Source: Oceanicoccus sp. (GTDB lineage: Bacteria; Pseudomonadota; Gammaproteobacteria; Pseudomonadales; Dasaniaceae). From it: DNA of 64,000 nucleotides. Shown here in pieces: positions 20,509-29,442 of the stretch. Position numbers and translations under genes: made by a program. The notes under the pieces are model-generated. The model saw nothing but the letters and a program-made list of their open reading frames with translations, was not told the origin of the DNA and made no database searches. Within the stretch, counting starts at the first letter, position 1; every line of letters begins with the position of its first letter. The stretch is from the NCBI RefSeq assembly GCF_029238675.1, contig NZ_JAQWFR010000002.1, positions 222,495 to 286,494 on the forward strand, written 5' to 3'.

Positions 20509-20687
20509 TCACTGAGTAAATATGTTATTTTCCTGGCCCAATAAACCTTACCTATATGATATTTAAAGGCCTCCAGCGAAGAATATGTCAATTTTGTTAA
20601 AAAAAAATGTAAATAGAGGTGGGGAAAAGCGCTCTTAAAGTGTCTTAGTGTACATAACAGAAAACAATCATCGATTGCGAGGTTATT

Positions 20688-21896
20688 ATGTTCACTAGTA
20701 CCGTTAAGGATGAACAAAACCCCCTCATGGAAGATAAGAGTTATATCGAAGGCCTCATGCAGGGTGCAGTACTCCAAGGCTACGACCCGAAGAGTATTCT
20801 GGATAGCGCCGATATTCCCTTTGAAAATTATACTAGTACAGCCGTACCACTTAGTGGCGAGGAGCTACAGCGGCTGATTCTGGTACTGCGCAATTTGATG
20901 AACGACCATTATCTGGGCTTTTTACAGGTGCCAGGTAAGCTTGAGATGGACAGTATTGCAGGCAGCGTGGCGGTCAAGGAAAAAACTCTGGGTGCAGCCA
21001 TGCGTGTAATGGCCAACTTTATTAATGCAGTGCGCAGTGATGAAGAGCATGATTTGGTGATTGATAAAACAACCAGGGAGGCGACCTTGAATTTTCATTT
21101 TTCTGGCTTGACCCCCGGCGTTGATGACCGCTTACTCTACTGGTTTCGTATGTGCTGGACCTTTAAGTTTTTATGTTGGTTGGTTGGCAGAAAGCCCACC
21201 ATTACCCAAGTAAGCTTTTCAGCCAAAACCCCGGTCCGGGGTTTAAATTATGAAGAAATGTTTCGTCATCAGGTCGATTTTAACCAGCCCTGCAACAGTA
21301 TTACTTTTCGGCTTAAGGATTTAAGGCTGCCGGTACTGCGCAGTCAGTTGGAGTGGTCGCGGGGCCACTTTTTGTATAAACATCCCAATTGGTTTGGGGT
21401 GGCAGGGCAGGACCACAGCGTGGCGGGGCAGGTCCAAAAAATGCTGTTTGATGCTCATAGTGACGGCTGCTCCATATTGACAGCAAAAGAAGTGGCCGAA
21501 AAAATGGATATTTTGCCGCGCACATTATCGCAGCACCTGCGCAATGAGAGGGTCAACTTTCAGGCTGTACGTTCAGGTGTGTGCCTTGAGCTTGCCAAGG
21601 GTTATTTACGGCAAACTGAAATGCCGGTGAGTAAAGTGGCAGAAAGGTTAGGTTTTGTTGAGCTTAGTGATTTCACACGCTCTTTTCGTCGCTGGGCGGG
21701 CATCACTCCCACCAACTATCGCCGGCAGGTCTCACAACATTATGAAGCCTTAATGGAGCATGATGACACCATGAGCGAAGAAAAAGTGCAGACCATAGTC
21801 GCCGACATTATGGAGAACAAAGCGGTAATGAAAGTCCCAGTGAAAAAGAAAAAAACAAGAAGACAGCGTAAGCGTAAACTGGAGGCATGTTCCTGA
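20688..21896 (+). CDS. AraC family regulator with arabinose-binding-like N-domain (OruR type)
   Basis: The 402-residue protein has an N-terminal domain of the kind found in OruR/ArgR-type AraC regulators (about residues 20-210: GYDPKSILDSADIPFENY, LGAAMRVMANFINAV). A C-terminal AraC HTH pair follows (AKEVAEKMDILPRTLSQHLRNERVNF; VAERLGFVELSDFTRSFRRWAGITPTNYR). The tail after the HTH is unusual: about 50 residues ending in a lysine/arginine cluster (KKKKTRRQRKRK), which may add non-specific DNA contacts. The targets are unknown, though the adjacent fatty-acid genes are candidates. Confidence 0.85.
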   Translation: MFTSTVKDEQNPLMEDKSYIEGLMQGAVLQGYDPKSILDSADIPFENYTSTAVPLSGEELQRLILVLRNLMNDHYLGFLQVPGKLEMDSIAGSVAVKEKTLGAAMRVMANFINAVRSDEEHDLVIDKTTREATLNFHFSGLTPGVDDRLLYWFRMCWTFKFLCWLVGRKPTITQVSFSAKTPVRGLNYEEMFRHQVDFNQPCNSITFRLKDLRLPVLRSQLEWSRGHFLYKHPNWFGVAGQDHSVAGQVQKMLFDAHSDGCSILTAKEVAEKMDILPRTLSQHLRNERVNFQAVRSGVCLELAKGYLRQTEMPVSKVAERLGFVELSDFTRSFRRWAGITPTNYRRQVSQHYEALMEHDDTMSEEKVQTIVADIMENKAVMKVPVKKKKTRRQRKRKLEACS

Positions 21897-21922
21897 TAGT
21901 TTGAAGGTACGAAGTGCTTGTG

Positions 21923-21969
21923 CCTAAGCCATACCTAAGCCATACCTAAGCCATAGTACCTAGGCCATA
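21923..21969. repeat. 11-bp tandem repeat CCTAAGCCATA
   Basis: CCTAAGCCATA occurs three times in a row (21923-21955). After three bases a fourth, altered copy (CCTAGGCCATA) follows at 21959-21969. It lies between the convergent AraC-type gene and a small membrane protein gene and codes for nothing evident. Copy number may vary between strains. Confidence 0.9.
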
Positions 21970-21984
21970 GCGCCTATGTTTTTA

Positions 21985-22233
21985 TTAGCTTTTATCGGTG
22001 TCTGGCTCTTCCCCAGGCTCCATAAAACGCATCACTTGCTTGTTAAAGAACTTCTTGGTTGGACGAAATACATAAGCGCAGGCAGCTGTCATCAATGAAT
22101 AGAACAGTCGCTCTTCGTTATCCTGGGCAACTACAGTTACCAGGAACACAATCAGGGCAGCGGCTGCAACGGTGTATACTCCCCAGGCAATCTTGCTGTA
22201 TCTGGCAAACTTAGTGTTAACGTCTTCGGTCAT
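21985..22233 (-). CDS. Small inner-membrane protein of unknown function
   Basis: I do not recognise this 82-residue protein. It has one long hydrophobic helix (WGVYTVAAAALIVFLVTVVAQ), then a shorter apolar stretch (LFYSLMTAACAYVF), and an acidic C-terminus. The ATG at 22233 is preferred because AGGA lies just upstream; the in-frame ATG at 22245 would have its AAGG only one base away. Codon use matches neighbouring genes. It lies downstream of csrA on the same strand. Confidence 0.6.
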   Translation of the reverse strand: MTEDVNTKFARYSKIAWGVYTVAAAALIVFLVTVVAQDNEERLFYSLMTAACAYVFRPTKKFFNKQVMRFMEPGEEPDTDKS

Positions 22234-22436
22234 ATTTCCTGCCATACCTTATTGTTATAAATAATAAGAGTACATCATGCCAAGTCTTTAGAAAGATGTG
22301 AAGGGGGGGCTTACAAAAAAATCAGTACTTAACCACCAAGACCGGGCAAATCAGGCTTTAGTAAGGTTTTGCAAAATGAATGATAGTTGGTGGGAAATAC
22401 CGTTACATGCGTATGAGCAGGGTTTTGGGGATTGTT

Positions 22437-22455
22437 GGGGGCGTTGATAGCCCCC
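22437..22455 (-). terminator. GC-rich hairpin after csrA
   Basis: GGGGGC and GCCCCC flank a 7-base loop, starting 7 bp beyond the csrA stop. There is no T-run after it on the csrA strand, so termination would be weak; mRNA 3'-end protection is an alternative. Confidence 0.45.
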
Positions 22456-22461
22456 GGTCGT

Positions 22462-22692
22462 TTATTTATTGTATCTGTTATCCGATTCTTCTAGTTCATC
22501 CCAATCTTCCTTTTCTCCCTCTCTATTTTTCTCTGCCTGAACTCGCCGGTAGATCTCCTCCCTGTGAACCGATATTTCCTTGGGGGCATTGATGCCTATT
22601 CGTACCTGGTTGCCCTGAGTTTCAAGCACCATAACAGTAATGTCATCGCCTATACGAAACTGTTCGCCTATTCTACGAGTTAAAATCAACAT
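22462..22692 (-). CDS. csrA: Carbon storage regulator CsrA (RsmA type)
   Basis: CsrA is a small dimeric RNA-binding protein that represses or stabilises mRNAs at GGA motifs. The start [24 protein letters not shown] and the core [23 protein letters not shown] match the family, including the RNA-binding Leu4 and Arg44 regions. The C-terminal tail is longer and more acidic than in E. coli (76 residues against 61), ending in [17 protein letters not shown]. The leader is rich in GGA motifs, so self-regulation is likely. It may be one of several CsrA paralogues in the genome. Confidence 0.93.
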   Translation of the reverse strand: MLILTRRIGEQFRIGDDITVMVLETQGNQVRIGINAPKEISVHREEIYRRVQAEKNREGEKEDWDELEESDNRYNK

Positions 22693-22741
22693 GGGTGTAG
22701 CTCCTTTCCTTTGCGTTTCGGATTAATTTCCTTGAGTTTTT

Positions 22742-22770
22742 ATAGTAGGACTTTTTTGGGATTAATGACA
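22742..22770 (-). promoter_or_regulatory. Candidate csrA promoter and GGA-rich leader
   Basis: On the minus strand TGTCAT (22765-22770) and TACTAT (22742-22747) are separated by 17 bp, a plausible sigma-70 promoter. The transcript would begin near 22735. Its leader of about 43 nt contains three GGA triplets, two of them in the ribosome-binding region, the usual target of CsrA itself. Confidence 0.5.
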
Positions 22771-22827
22771 TTGTGGTGATTATCAGAAAACCTGTGGAAT
22801 TCCTCTATTGAAATGTCAGTTTTTTGC

Positions 22828-22848
22828 TTGTCAAAAATGTTAAATTTT
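22828..22848 (+). repeat. AT-rich motif, copy 1 (TGTCAAAAATGTTAAAT)
   Basis: This is the first of three near-identical copies; the others are at 24755-24775 and 24896-24915. Each is itself a direct repeat of two 9-mers, TGTCAAAAA and TGTTAAATT. All lie in non-coding AT-rich DNA within about 2.1 kb. Confidence 0.75.
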
Positions 22849-23044
22849 CATGTAATAACTGTTAAATGAAGAGGTTTTTTCTGAAAAAAACATCTCTAAT
22901 ATTTTAAAAAACAACTTGGAAAAACCTTCATGTTTATGTATCTTCCTGCGCTCAACAAATGGTTTTACGGATATAGAAATTTTTTTAAAGTTGATTGGAT
23001 GGCTACCTGGTTTTTATAGTTATCAAAACAGATAAGGGGGAGGT

Positions 23045-23389
23045 ATGACGAAGTCAGAAATCATAGAATCAGTATCTACTGGTGGTATTCCACTTTATAA
23101 ATACGGGGAAGCCTGTTGGGCGCTGACTCGGCATCAGGCGCTAATCGCCCTGCGTAAACTTAAGCCAACTAAGGTTGGCGTAGTAGGTGGCGATATGTAC
23201 CAATTGGTTGAAGGCAAGTTAGAGCCCAATGGTGATAGCTGGTATTTTGCAAAGCGGCATAAAGAATCTGATGAAGCCTACTCCCGGCGTACCATTGATG
23301 GCACCAGACGTTATATTTTGATGTATGAAAACTTTGGTGTTGATGATACCTACTTCACGCTGATTCTTGAAGGAGTAAAAAACTGCTAG
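23045..23389 (+). CDS. Orphan immunity-like protein (Imm40-like)
   Basis: This 114-residue cytosolic protein shows features I associate with the Imm40 family of polymorphic-toxin immunity proteins: VGVVGGDMYQLVEGKLEPNGDSWYF, then a run of charged residues and RRYILMYEN. Imm40 proteins normally sit next to a toxin, but no toxin gene lies on either side here. The gene has a strong ribosome site and is flanked by AT-rich DNA. The family assignment rests on memory of the motif and is moderate. An unrelated small regulator cannot be excluded. Confidence 0.5.
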   Translation: MTKSEIIESVSTGGIPLYKYGEACWALTRHQALIALRKLKPTKVGVVGGDMYQLVEGKLEPNGDSWYFAKRHKESDEAYSRRTIDGTRRYILMYENFGVDDTYFTLILEGVKNC

Positions 23390-23431
23390 CTCTGTTATCG
23401 TAGGTGCCAATAACCAAGCATTGGGAACCCT

Positions 23432-24682
23432 ATGAAATTATCAGCCTTTGGAAAAAAGTTTTCCGGCGAGTCCGGTATTGTTGAGTTAATGGATGACCTG
23501 GGCTCAGCACTGAATGAAAACCCCGATATGATCTTTATGGGTGGCGGCAACCCCGGGCGTCTGGTAGAGGTTGAAGAAGCCTTTCAAAAACGGCTGCAAA
23601 GCATCATCGCCAACCCCTCCCAGCGCCACAGCCTGTTCGGCATCTACCAGTCACCCCAGGGCGAAAGGGAATTTCGTGACCAGGTTGCGCAATTTCTAAC
23701 AAAGCAGTTTGGCTGGAAACTCACAGGCAACAATATCGCCGTATCTAACGGTAGCCAGTCTGCCTTCTTTGTATTGTTCAATATGTTCGCCGGCCCCATG
23801 CCGGACGGCAGCCACCGCTCCATTCATCTACCCCTGGCCCCTGAATATATCGGTTATGCCGATATTGGGCTAAGCGATAATTTCTTTACCGCCACCCGCC
23901 CCAGTATCCAACTGCTAGAAGATAATCTATTTAAATACCGTGTAGACTTCTCCCAGCTACAACTGGACCAGCAGGCCGCAGCCTTATGCGTTTCCCGCCC
24001 CACCAACCCCACCGGTAATGTATTAACCGACAACGAAATCGCCCACCTCGACGAAATCGCCCAGGCCCATAATATTCCCTTTATTATCGACGGCGCTTAC
24101 GGCTTACCGTTCCCCGGTATTTTATTTAACCAGGCCAAACCCCATTGGAATGAAAATACCATCCTGGCCTTAAGTCTCTCTAAACTCGGCCTGCCCGGCG
24201 TGCGCACCGGTATTATCGTAGCCAGCGAAGAAGTCATTCAGGCCTATACCAATGCCAATACCATCGTTAGCCTCGCCTGCGGCAACCTTGGCCCGGCACT
24301 GGCGATGGAAATGTTCAAAACCGGCGAAATCCTTTCCCTGACTCGGGACCATGTAACCCCTTTCTACCGCGACCGCTCCCGGCAAACTGTGCAGTGGTTT
24401 AGAGAACAATTGGGTGATTTGCCTTTTCATATTCACAAACCAGAGGGAGCAATTTTCCTTTGGCTATGGTTTGAAGGTCTGCCCATTACCTCGCAAGAGC
24501 TTTATGAGCGCTTAAAAAAACGTGGCGTGTTAATTGTGCCGGGGCAAAACTTTTTTGTCGGCATTGAAGACGACTGGTCTCACCAGCATGAATGTATCCG
24601 TGTTTCCTATGCGCAGGATGCCGCTACGGTGAAGCGTGGTGTCGAGATTATTGCGGAAGAAGTTGCCAGGGTTTATGCATAA
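23432..24682 (+). CDS. avtA: Valine-pyruvate aminotransferase AvtA
   Basis: AvtA is a PLP-dependent class I/II aminotransferase that makes valine or alanine by transamination with pyruvate. The start LSAFGKKFSGESGIVELMDDLG is characteristic of AvtA, and 416 residues matches E. coli AvtA (417). The PLP lysine lies in ALSLSKLGLPGVRTGI. Other conserved segments are RPTNPTGNVLTDNE and FIIDGAYGLPFPGI. It is an isolated gene between two AT-rich spacers, and its base composition is visibly higher in GC than theirs. Confidence 0.92.
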   Translation: MKLSAFGKKFSGESGIVELMDDLGSALNENPDMIFMGGGNPGRLVEVEEAFQKRLQSIIANPSQRHSLFGIYQSPQGEREFRDQVAQFLTKQFGWKLTGNNIAVSNGSQSAFFVLFNMFAGPMPDGSHRSIHLPLAPEYIGYADIGLSDNFFTATRPSIQLLEDNLFKYRVDFSQLQLDQQAAALCVSRPTNPTGNVLTDNEIAHLDEIAQAHNIPFIIDGAYGLPFPGILFNQAKPHWNENTILALSLSKLGLPGVRTGIIVASEEVIQAYTNANTIVSLACGNLGPALAMEMFKTGEILSLTRDHVTPFYRDRSRQTVQWFREQLGDLPFHIHKPEGAIFLWLWFEGLPITSQELYERLKKRGVLIVPGQNFFVGIEDDWSHQHECIRVSYAQDAATVKRGVEIIAEEVARVYA

Positions 24683-25031
24683 ATCATTTGGTTTAATTGT
24701 TTAGACTGGTATGGGTTTTTATAGCAGTAGCCAATAAAAGACAACAGAACTAAATGTCAAAAGTGTTAAATATTTTTGACTTTTGATACAAAATTATTTC
24801 CTGAATATAATGCTTTTGCATTAGCCCTCATGTCTCTTCGACGTATTTATATTGATTCCCTGATTTTTGGCTACAGCTCACGCGCCATATGACCATGTCA
24901 AAAATGTTAAATTTTAGTGTGCGTTTTGCCCTAGATTTCCTGCCTATTCTATTTACGATGCTCCCTCCGTTATTCACAAACGGCATTTTCCTGGTTCTTC
25001 AAGGGTTGATTTGTTATAGGGATTTTTATAA
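24683..25031. other. AT-rich spacer with two copies of the TGTCAAAAATGTTAAAT motif
   Basis: No convincing gene is seen. Motif copy 2 (24755-24775, TGTCAAAAGTGTTAAATATTT) lies inside an inverted repeat: GTCAAAA at 24756-24762 pairs with TTTTGAC at 24774-24780. Motif copy 3 (TGTCAAAAATGTTAAATTTT) is at 24896-24915. The composition resembles the spacer on the other side of the csrA to avtA segment. Confidence 0.6.
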
Positions 25032-25256
25032 ATGGATAGTCCAGAAAATAAAGGCAATTATATTACGGTCAGAATCGTCTGCTTGATTGTAGTGGTTGCA
25101 GTCTTATTCGTTGTCATCTGTTTTAGTCTTTTGGGTGGTGGTATTGATGGTGAAAAACCATCTACCAATCCTACTGTTGCCTATAAGAAACTAACGGAAT
25201 ACATAACTCCAAAAACTCCTTCCCGCTTTTTAAATCAACTAATGCACCACATTTAG
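25032..25256 (+). CDS. Possible small membrane-anchored protein
   Basis: The 74-residue frame has one clear hydrophobic helix near the N-terminus (VRIVCLIVVVAVLFVVICFSLL) and a short polar remainder. I do not recognise it. Its last residues overlap, in another frame, the start of the DUF4105-like remnant that follows. It could be a genuine small gene or debris from the same degraded locus. No strong ribosome site is present. Confidence 0.3.
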   Translation: MDSPENKGNYITVRIVCLIVVVAVLFVVICFSLLGGGIDGEKPSTNPTVAYKKLTEYITPKTPSRFLNQLMHHI

Positions 25257-25270
25257 GCCGCAGCCCCAGT

Positions 25271-25906
25271 ATGGTCCGCTATGGTATTGCCCACAATTCA
25301 AAACTGGGCTCTGTCCAGACATTATCAATACGGCCTGCTTATTATGATAGCCTCGATGCAGAGGAGGGGCATATTGCCAATGCCCAGTTATCAATGATGG
25401 AGATGGATTTTGGGCTGCTCCATAACAGTCAATCACTATATCTTCGCAGTTTGGATTTAATAAATATTGAAAGTATCAGTAATCAAAGAACAGGGCTTCC
25501 CGCCGATAATGGCCGGGCTTGGAAGATCAAGGTTAGTATTGAGCAGGCTTTTCTGGATTGTAAAAATTGCCTCACCCCAAAACTGCAGGGTGATATAGGT
25601 ATGGGCGCACCTATAGGTAAGCGGCTTTTTATTAGTACTTATGCTGGGTTGGCGCTGCAAGATAATAAAGACTCTGCGGGAGCGATCTTTCCAAAGGCGA
25701 GTGCTGCAGCTAATTTAACCTTGTCAACTAAGATAAAGCTCCGAGCAGCAGTAGAGCATCGTAGGCATATAGGCGGCGATGAAAAATTCCAGACACTAGC
25801 TTCTTTAAAACTTCGATACCGGTTTAAGCCTAATCTTGATGTCCGCCTGAGTTACACCAAGGATCGATCTGAGGAGTTAAGTTTGGCAACTTCTTTTTAC
25901 TGGTAA
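25271..25906 (+). pseudogene. C-terminal remnant of a DUF4105 (Lnb-like) outer-membrane protein
   Basis: The 211 residues resemble the C-terminal barrel-like domain of DUF4105/Lnb-N-terminal-type proteins, which run to about 600 residues or more. Upstream of the ATG the same frame reads NAPHLGRSPSM from 25241, matching the NPPHxGHxPSR segment that precedes that domain. Family-like blocks follow: LSIRPAYYDSLDAEEGHIANAQL, LRSLDLINIESIS and RAWKIKVSIE. The frame is closed by TAA at 25184-25186, and the N-terminal catalytic-like part is missing. The tail ends in alternating polar/apolar strands and SFYW, as in outer-membrane barrels. Truncation by deletion is the simplest reading. Confidence 0.6.
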
Positions 25907-26131
25907 TAGGACAGGCACTCAATAATGGTTTGATTTTTTAAGCCAGCTTTCAATACTTCCCCAACTATCCCTTTCAACCAGTGTTTAAACTGGTACGACG
26001 ATCATACCAATGCTAGTCTGCCCTCGCGTTGGCTCAGGAGTTTTTGCCTTTCAGTAAGTAGCTAGCCACTGCCACGGAACCTGGCGTTATGCCGGTGTGT
26101 GGTTGTTATATCTAAAAAGGGAGATTGATCA

Positions 26132-26398
26132 ATGAAACTTAAGGTAATTATTTTTGTAGTTCTCACAATGGGTGCTTCTGTAGCCTCTGCCCAGGAAGAC
26201 GAAAAAACAGGTGGTTTTTGGGGCGGTTTCGATGCTTTGCTGTATAAGGTTGATGAAACATCGGCCCAGGTTAACCAGCTTAGCGAGAGGGTGAATACTT
26301 CTGCTAAGACTATAAAGCAAACCAACCAGACGATTAATGATACTAAAAAAAATGTTAAGGACGCCACTTCAGGTGAAGGCGTGGATGTTATTGAATAA
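26132..26398 (+). CDS. Small secreted protein with coiled-coil character
   Basis: The first 20 residues form a signal peptide with cleavage after ASA (MKLKVIIFVV..VASA-QED). The mature part, about 68 residues, starts with GGFWGGFDALLYKVDE. It continues as a Gln/Asn/Thr-rich amphipathic helix with heptad spacing (VNQLSERVNTSAKTIKQTNQTI). A GGGAG ribosome site supports translation. I do not recognise a family. It may be a periplasmic structural or lipid-associated helix protein; the function is unknown. Confidence 0.65.
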   Translation: MKLKVIIFVVLTMGASVASAQEDEKTGGFWGGFDALLYKVDETSAQVNQLSERVNTSAKTIKQTNQTINDTKKNVKDATSGEGVDVIE

Positions 26399-26500
26399 GG
26401 GCTAACTGGTCACCACCAAGTAGCACACCAGCTGCTTACGCCCACCCTTTTTAATCATATGTTGTAAATCTACACAATAATGGGCGGGGTACTGTTTAAA

Positions 26501-26587
26501 TGGTACCAGAGGCCGGACTCGAACCGGCACACTATTGCTAGCGGGGGATTTTGAATCCCCTGTGTCTACCAATTTCACCACTCTGGC
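26501..26587 (-). tRNA. tRNA-Leu (anticodon CAA)
   Basis: The minus strand folds into a class II tRNA of 87 nt including an encoded CCA (26501-26503). The acceptor GCCAGAG pairs with CTCTGGT. The anticodon stem GGGGA/TCCCC carries the loop TTCAAAA (anticodon CAA, reading UUG), and a long variable arm is present. The T arm is CCGGTTCGAGTCCGG. A promoter with a GC-rich discriminator lies about 90 bp upstream. Confidence 0.95.
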
Positions 26588-26665
26588 ACTGAGGGTATAA
26601 ATTCCATTGAGTTGGTTATCGTAGTTTTGAGTCTTTCAAAACACGTCGCAGTTTGCCTTTGGAGG

Positions 26666-26711
26666 GGTCACATTGAGCGCGGCATTATAGCAATGTGACC
26701 ATAAAGGTCAA
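26666..26711 (-). promoter_or_regulatory. tRNA-Leu promoter flanked by a 10-bp inverted repeat
   Basis: On the minus strand TTGACC (26706-26711) and TATAAT (26684-26689) are spaced by 16 bp and followed by a GC-rich discriminator (GCCGCGC), typical of stringently controlled stable-RNA promoters. GGTCACATTG (26666-26675) and CAATGTGACC (26691-26700) form a perfect inverted repeat whose 15-bp spacer contains the -10 box. Confidence 0.75.
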
Positions 26712-26785
26712 AGGCTTTCCCGGTTATTCTAAGTTGTTCAAAAATAAGCCATTCCACTGGTCTGGATAGGGGTTTTACGATACCC

Positions 26786-26814
26786 TTGCGCGCTTGTTAG
26801 TTAGCCTATATACA
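26786..26814 (+). promoter_or_regulatory. queA promoter, probably leaderless
   Basis: TTGCGC (26786-26791) and TATACA (26809-26814) are 17 bp apart. The expected start of transcription falls on or next to the queA ATG at 26820. There is no Shine-Dalgarno sequence before that ATG. Confidence 0.5.
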
Positions 26815-26819
26815 ACCCC

Positions 26820-27884
26820 ATGCAATTATCTGATTTCCATTTCGAATTACCCGATGCCCTAATCGCCCGTTACCCCATGCCTGAGCGCACGGCCAGTCGT
26901 CTATTGGTGCTGGATGGTGCCACGGGGGGCATTCAACATCAGCAGTTTACCGACTTGCTGGACCTGTTGAATAAAGGCGATTTGCTAGTCTTTAATGACA
27001 CCAAGGTATTGCCTGCGCGTCTGTGGGGTAAAAAGTCCACGGGTGGCCGTATCGAGATACTGGTTGAGCGGGTGTTGGATGAAAACCGTGTGCTGGCCCA
27101 TATGCGTTCCAGCAAGTCGCCCAAGGCCGGTGCCGAGCTGCATTTAGTGGCCGATCAAGACAGTGATGAAGTTCTGGCTAAAATCGAAGTGTTAGGCAGG
27201 CAAGAGGCGTTATTTGAATTGCAGTTTACTGAAGGGGGCAATGCCCTTGAGGTAATGAATGCGATTGGCCATATGCCATTGCCGCCCTATATTGATCGCG
27301 CCGATGAGCTGGATGACCGGGAGCGTTATCAAACGGTTTTTGGTAAGCGAGAAGGGGCGGTAGCAGCACCGACGGCCGGTTTGCATTTTACTGAGGACTT
27401 TATTGGCCAGTGTCAGGCTAAAGGTGTAGATACCACTTTTGTGACCTTGCATGTAGGGGCGGGTACCTTTCAGCCAGTACGGGTTGATAATATTACCGAG
27501 CATAAAATGCACGCAGAATATATCGAAGTCTCCCCAGAGGTTTGTGAGCAGGTCAAAACCACACGAGCCAATGGCGGGCGAGTTATTGCGGTGGGCACCA
27601 CATCCGTTAGAAGTTTAGAGAGTGCTTCGCAAAGTGGTGAATTGCAGCCCTTTAGTGGCGACTCGGAAATTTTTATTTACCCCGGTTATGATTTTAAGTC
27701 GGTTGATGCCATGGTGACTAACTTTCATTTACCGGAATCTACCTTGATCATGTTGGTTAGCGCCTTTGCCGGTCAAGACAATGTGTTAGCGGCTTATGGT
27801 GAGGCCGTAGATCAACAGTACCGTTTTTTCAGTTATGGTGATGCCATGTTGGTATTACCTTCTGCTACAACTAGTGAGAATTAA
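26820..27884 (+). CDS. queA: S-adenosylmethionine:tRNA ribosyltransferase-isomerase
   Basis: QueA adds the epoxycyclopentane ring to 7-aminomethyl-7-deazaguanine in tRNA, using the ribosyl part of SAM, on the way to queuosine. The start [19 protein letters not shown] and the blocks [36 protein letters not shown]-like [13 protein letters not shown] and [19 protein letters not shown] are diagnostic. The length of 354 is normal. The tgt gene follows without a gap, so both queuosine enzymes are made from one transcript. Confidence 0.96.
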   Translation: MQLSDFHFELPDALIARYPMPERTASRLLVLDGATGGIQHQQFTDLLDLLNKGDLLVFNDTKVLPARLWGKKSTGGRIEILVERVLDENRVLAHMRSSKSPKAGAELHLVADQDSDEVLAKIEVLGRQEALFELQFTEGGNALEVMNAIGHMPLPPYIDRADELDDRERYQTVFGKREGAVAAPTAGLHFTEDFIGQCQAKGVDTTFVTLHVGAGTFQPVRVDNITEHKMHAEYIEVSPEVCEQVKTTRANGGRVIAVGTTSVRSLESASQSGELQPFSGDSEIFIYPGYDFKSVDAMVTNFHLPESTLIMLVSAFAGQDNVLAAYGEAVDQQYRFFSYGDAMLVLPSATTSEN

Positions 27885-29042
<1,158 letters not shown>

Positions 29043-29043
29043 C

Positions 29044-29122
29044 CCCAACACCATTGTTTGGTGGATTGCAATCCGCCCTACGGTTTTGGTGTTTTGCGGA
29101 TGACTTTTGTTATGGTGTTGGG
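29044..29122. terminator. Long inverted repeat between convergent tgt and DUF3135 genes
   Basis: CCCAACACCAT (29044-29054) is perfectly complementary to ATGGTGTTGGG (29112-29122), which lies over the end of the DUF3135 gene. The 57-bp loop contains a further GATTGCAATC palindrome. It may end both convergent transcripts, though no T-run is present. Confidence 0.4.
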
Positions 29123-29442
29123 AAGTTTAAAATTTTTGCATTTAAAGATGCGTTAGGATTAGCGAGTGCGGTGGTTTGTTGTGGCCGTTGTACGGCCTGC
29201 CTGAGTTCTTCTAGAGAGTTGTGCATCATTTCAGAGAGGCGAATGCAGGCGGCGAGTGGTGTTTTGGATAATTTACAGGTGGTATCTATTTGAAATTGTA
29301 AGCCCCTTAAGCGTTGGCGAACGGACTCAGGCGCCGAGTTGATCGTTTTCATGGCGAGCTGGCTTCGTATTTCTTCCAGTTGCTCGGGGTCGTTTAGTGC
29401 GAGGTCGAGCAGTGTGTCAAAGTTCGGCATTTTCTGTTTCAT
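29110..29442 (-). CDS. DUF3135 family protein
   Basis: This 110-residue cytosolic protein matches DUF3135, a small helical family of gammaproteobacteria with no assigned function. The pattern is PNFDTLLDLALNDPEQLEEIRSQL, then SAPESVRQRLRGLQFQID, then AACIRLSEMMHNSLEELRQA. The last 25 residues are low complexity (Gln/Thr/Asn/Pro). Its last codons overlap a long inverted repeat shared with the tgt end. Confidence 0.8.
   Translation of the reverse strand: MKQKMPNFDTLLDLALNDPEQLEEIRSQLAMKTINSAPESVRQRLRGLQFQIDTTCKLSKTPLAACIRLSEMMHNSLEELRQAVQRPQQTTALANPNASLNAKILNFPTP

Larger units (their letters stand above)
22693..23044. other. AT-rich divergent region between csrA and the immunity-like gene
   Basis: Apart from the csrA promoter on the left, the stretch from about 22780 holds no gene. 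It is notably AT-rich and contains the motif TTGTCAAAAATGTTAAATTTT at 22828-22848. TGTAAT follows at 22851-22856, so the motif could supply a -35 (TTGTCA, 17-bp spacing) for the rightward gene. A strong ribosome site (GGGGGAGG) closes the region. Confidence 0.55.

Noticed and set aside
22380..22592. A plus-strand frame over the csrA gene
   Set aside because: It is the antisense shadow of csrA, whose protein sequence is unmistakable.
24889..25086. A 65-residue hydrophobic frame overlapping the AT-rich motif copy 3
   Set aside because: It overlaps the motif and the next small frame, has no ribosome site and its codon use looks random for this genome.
22700..26400. The AT-rich stretch as a prophage or genomic island
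   Set aside because: No integrase, phage gene or attachment-site pair was seen. The tRNA-Leu at its right edge lacks a visible duplicate of its 3' end at the left edge. The stretch also contains core genes csrA and avtA.
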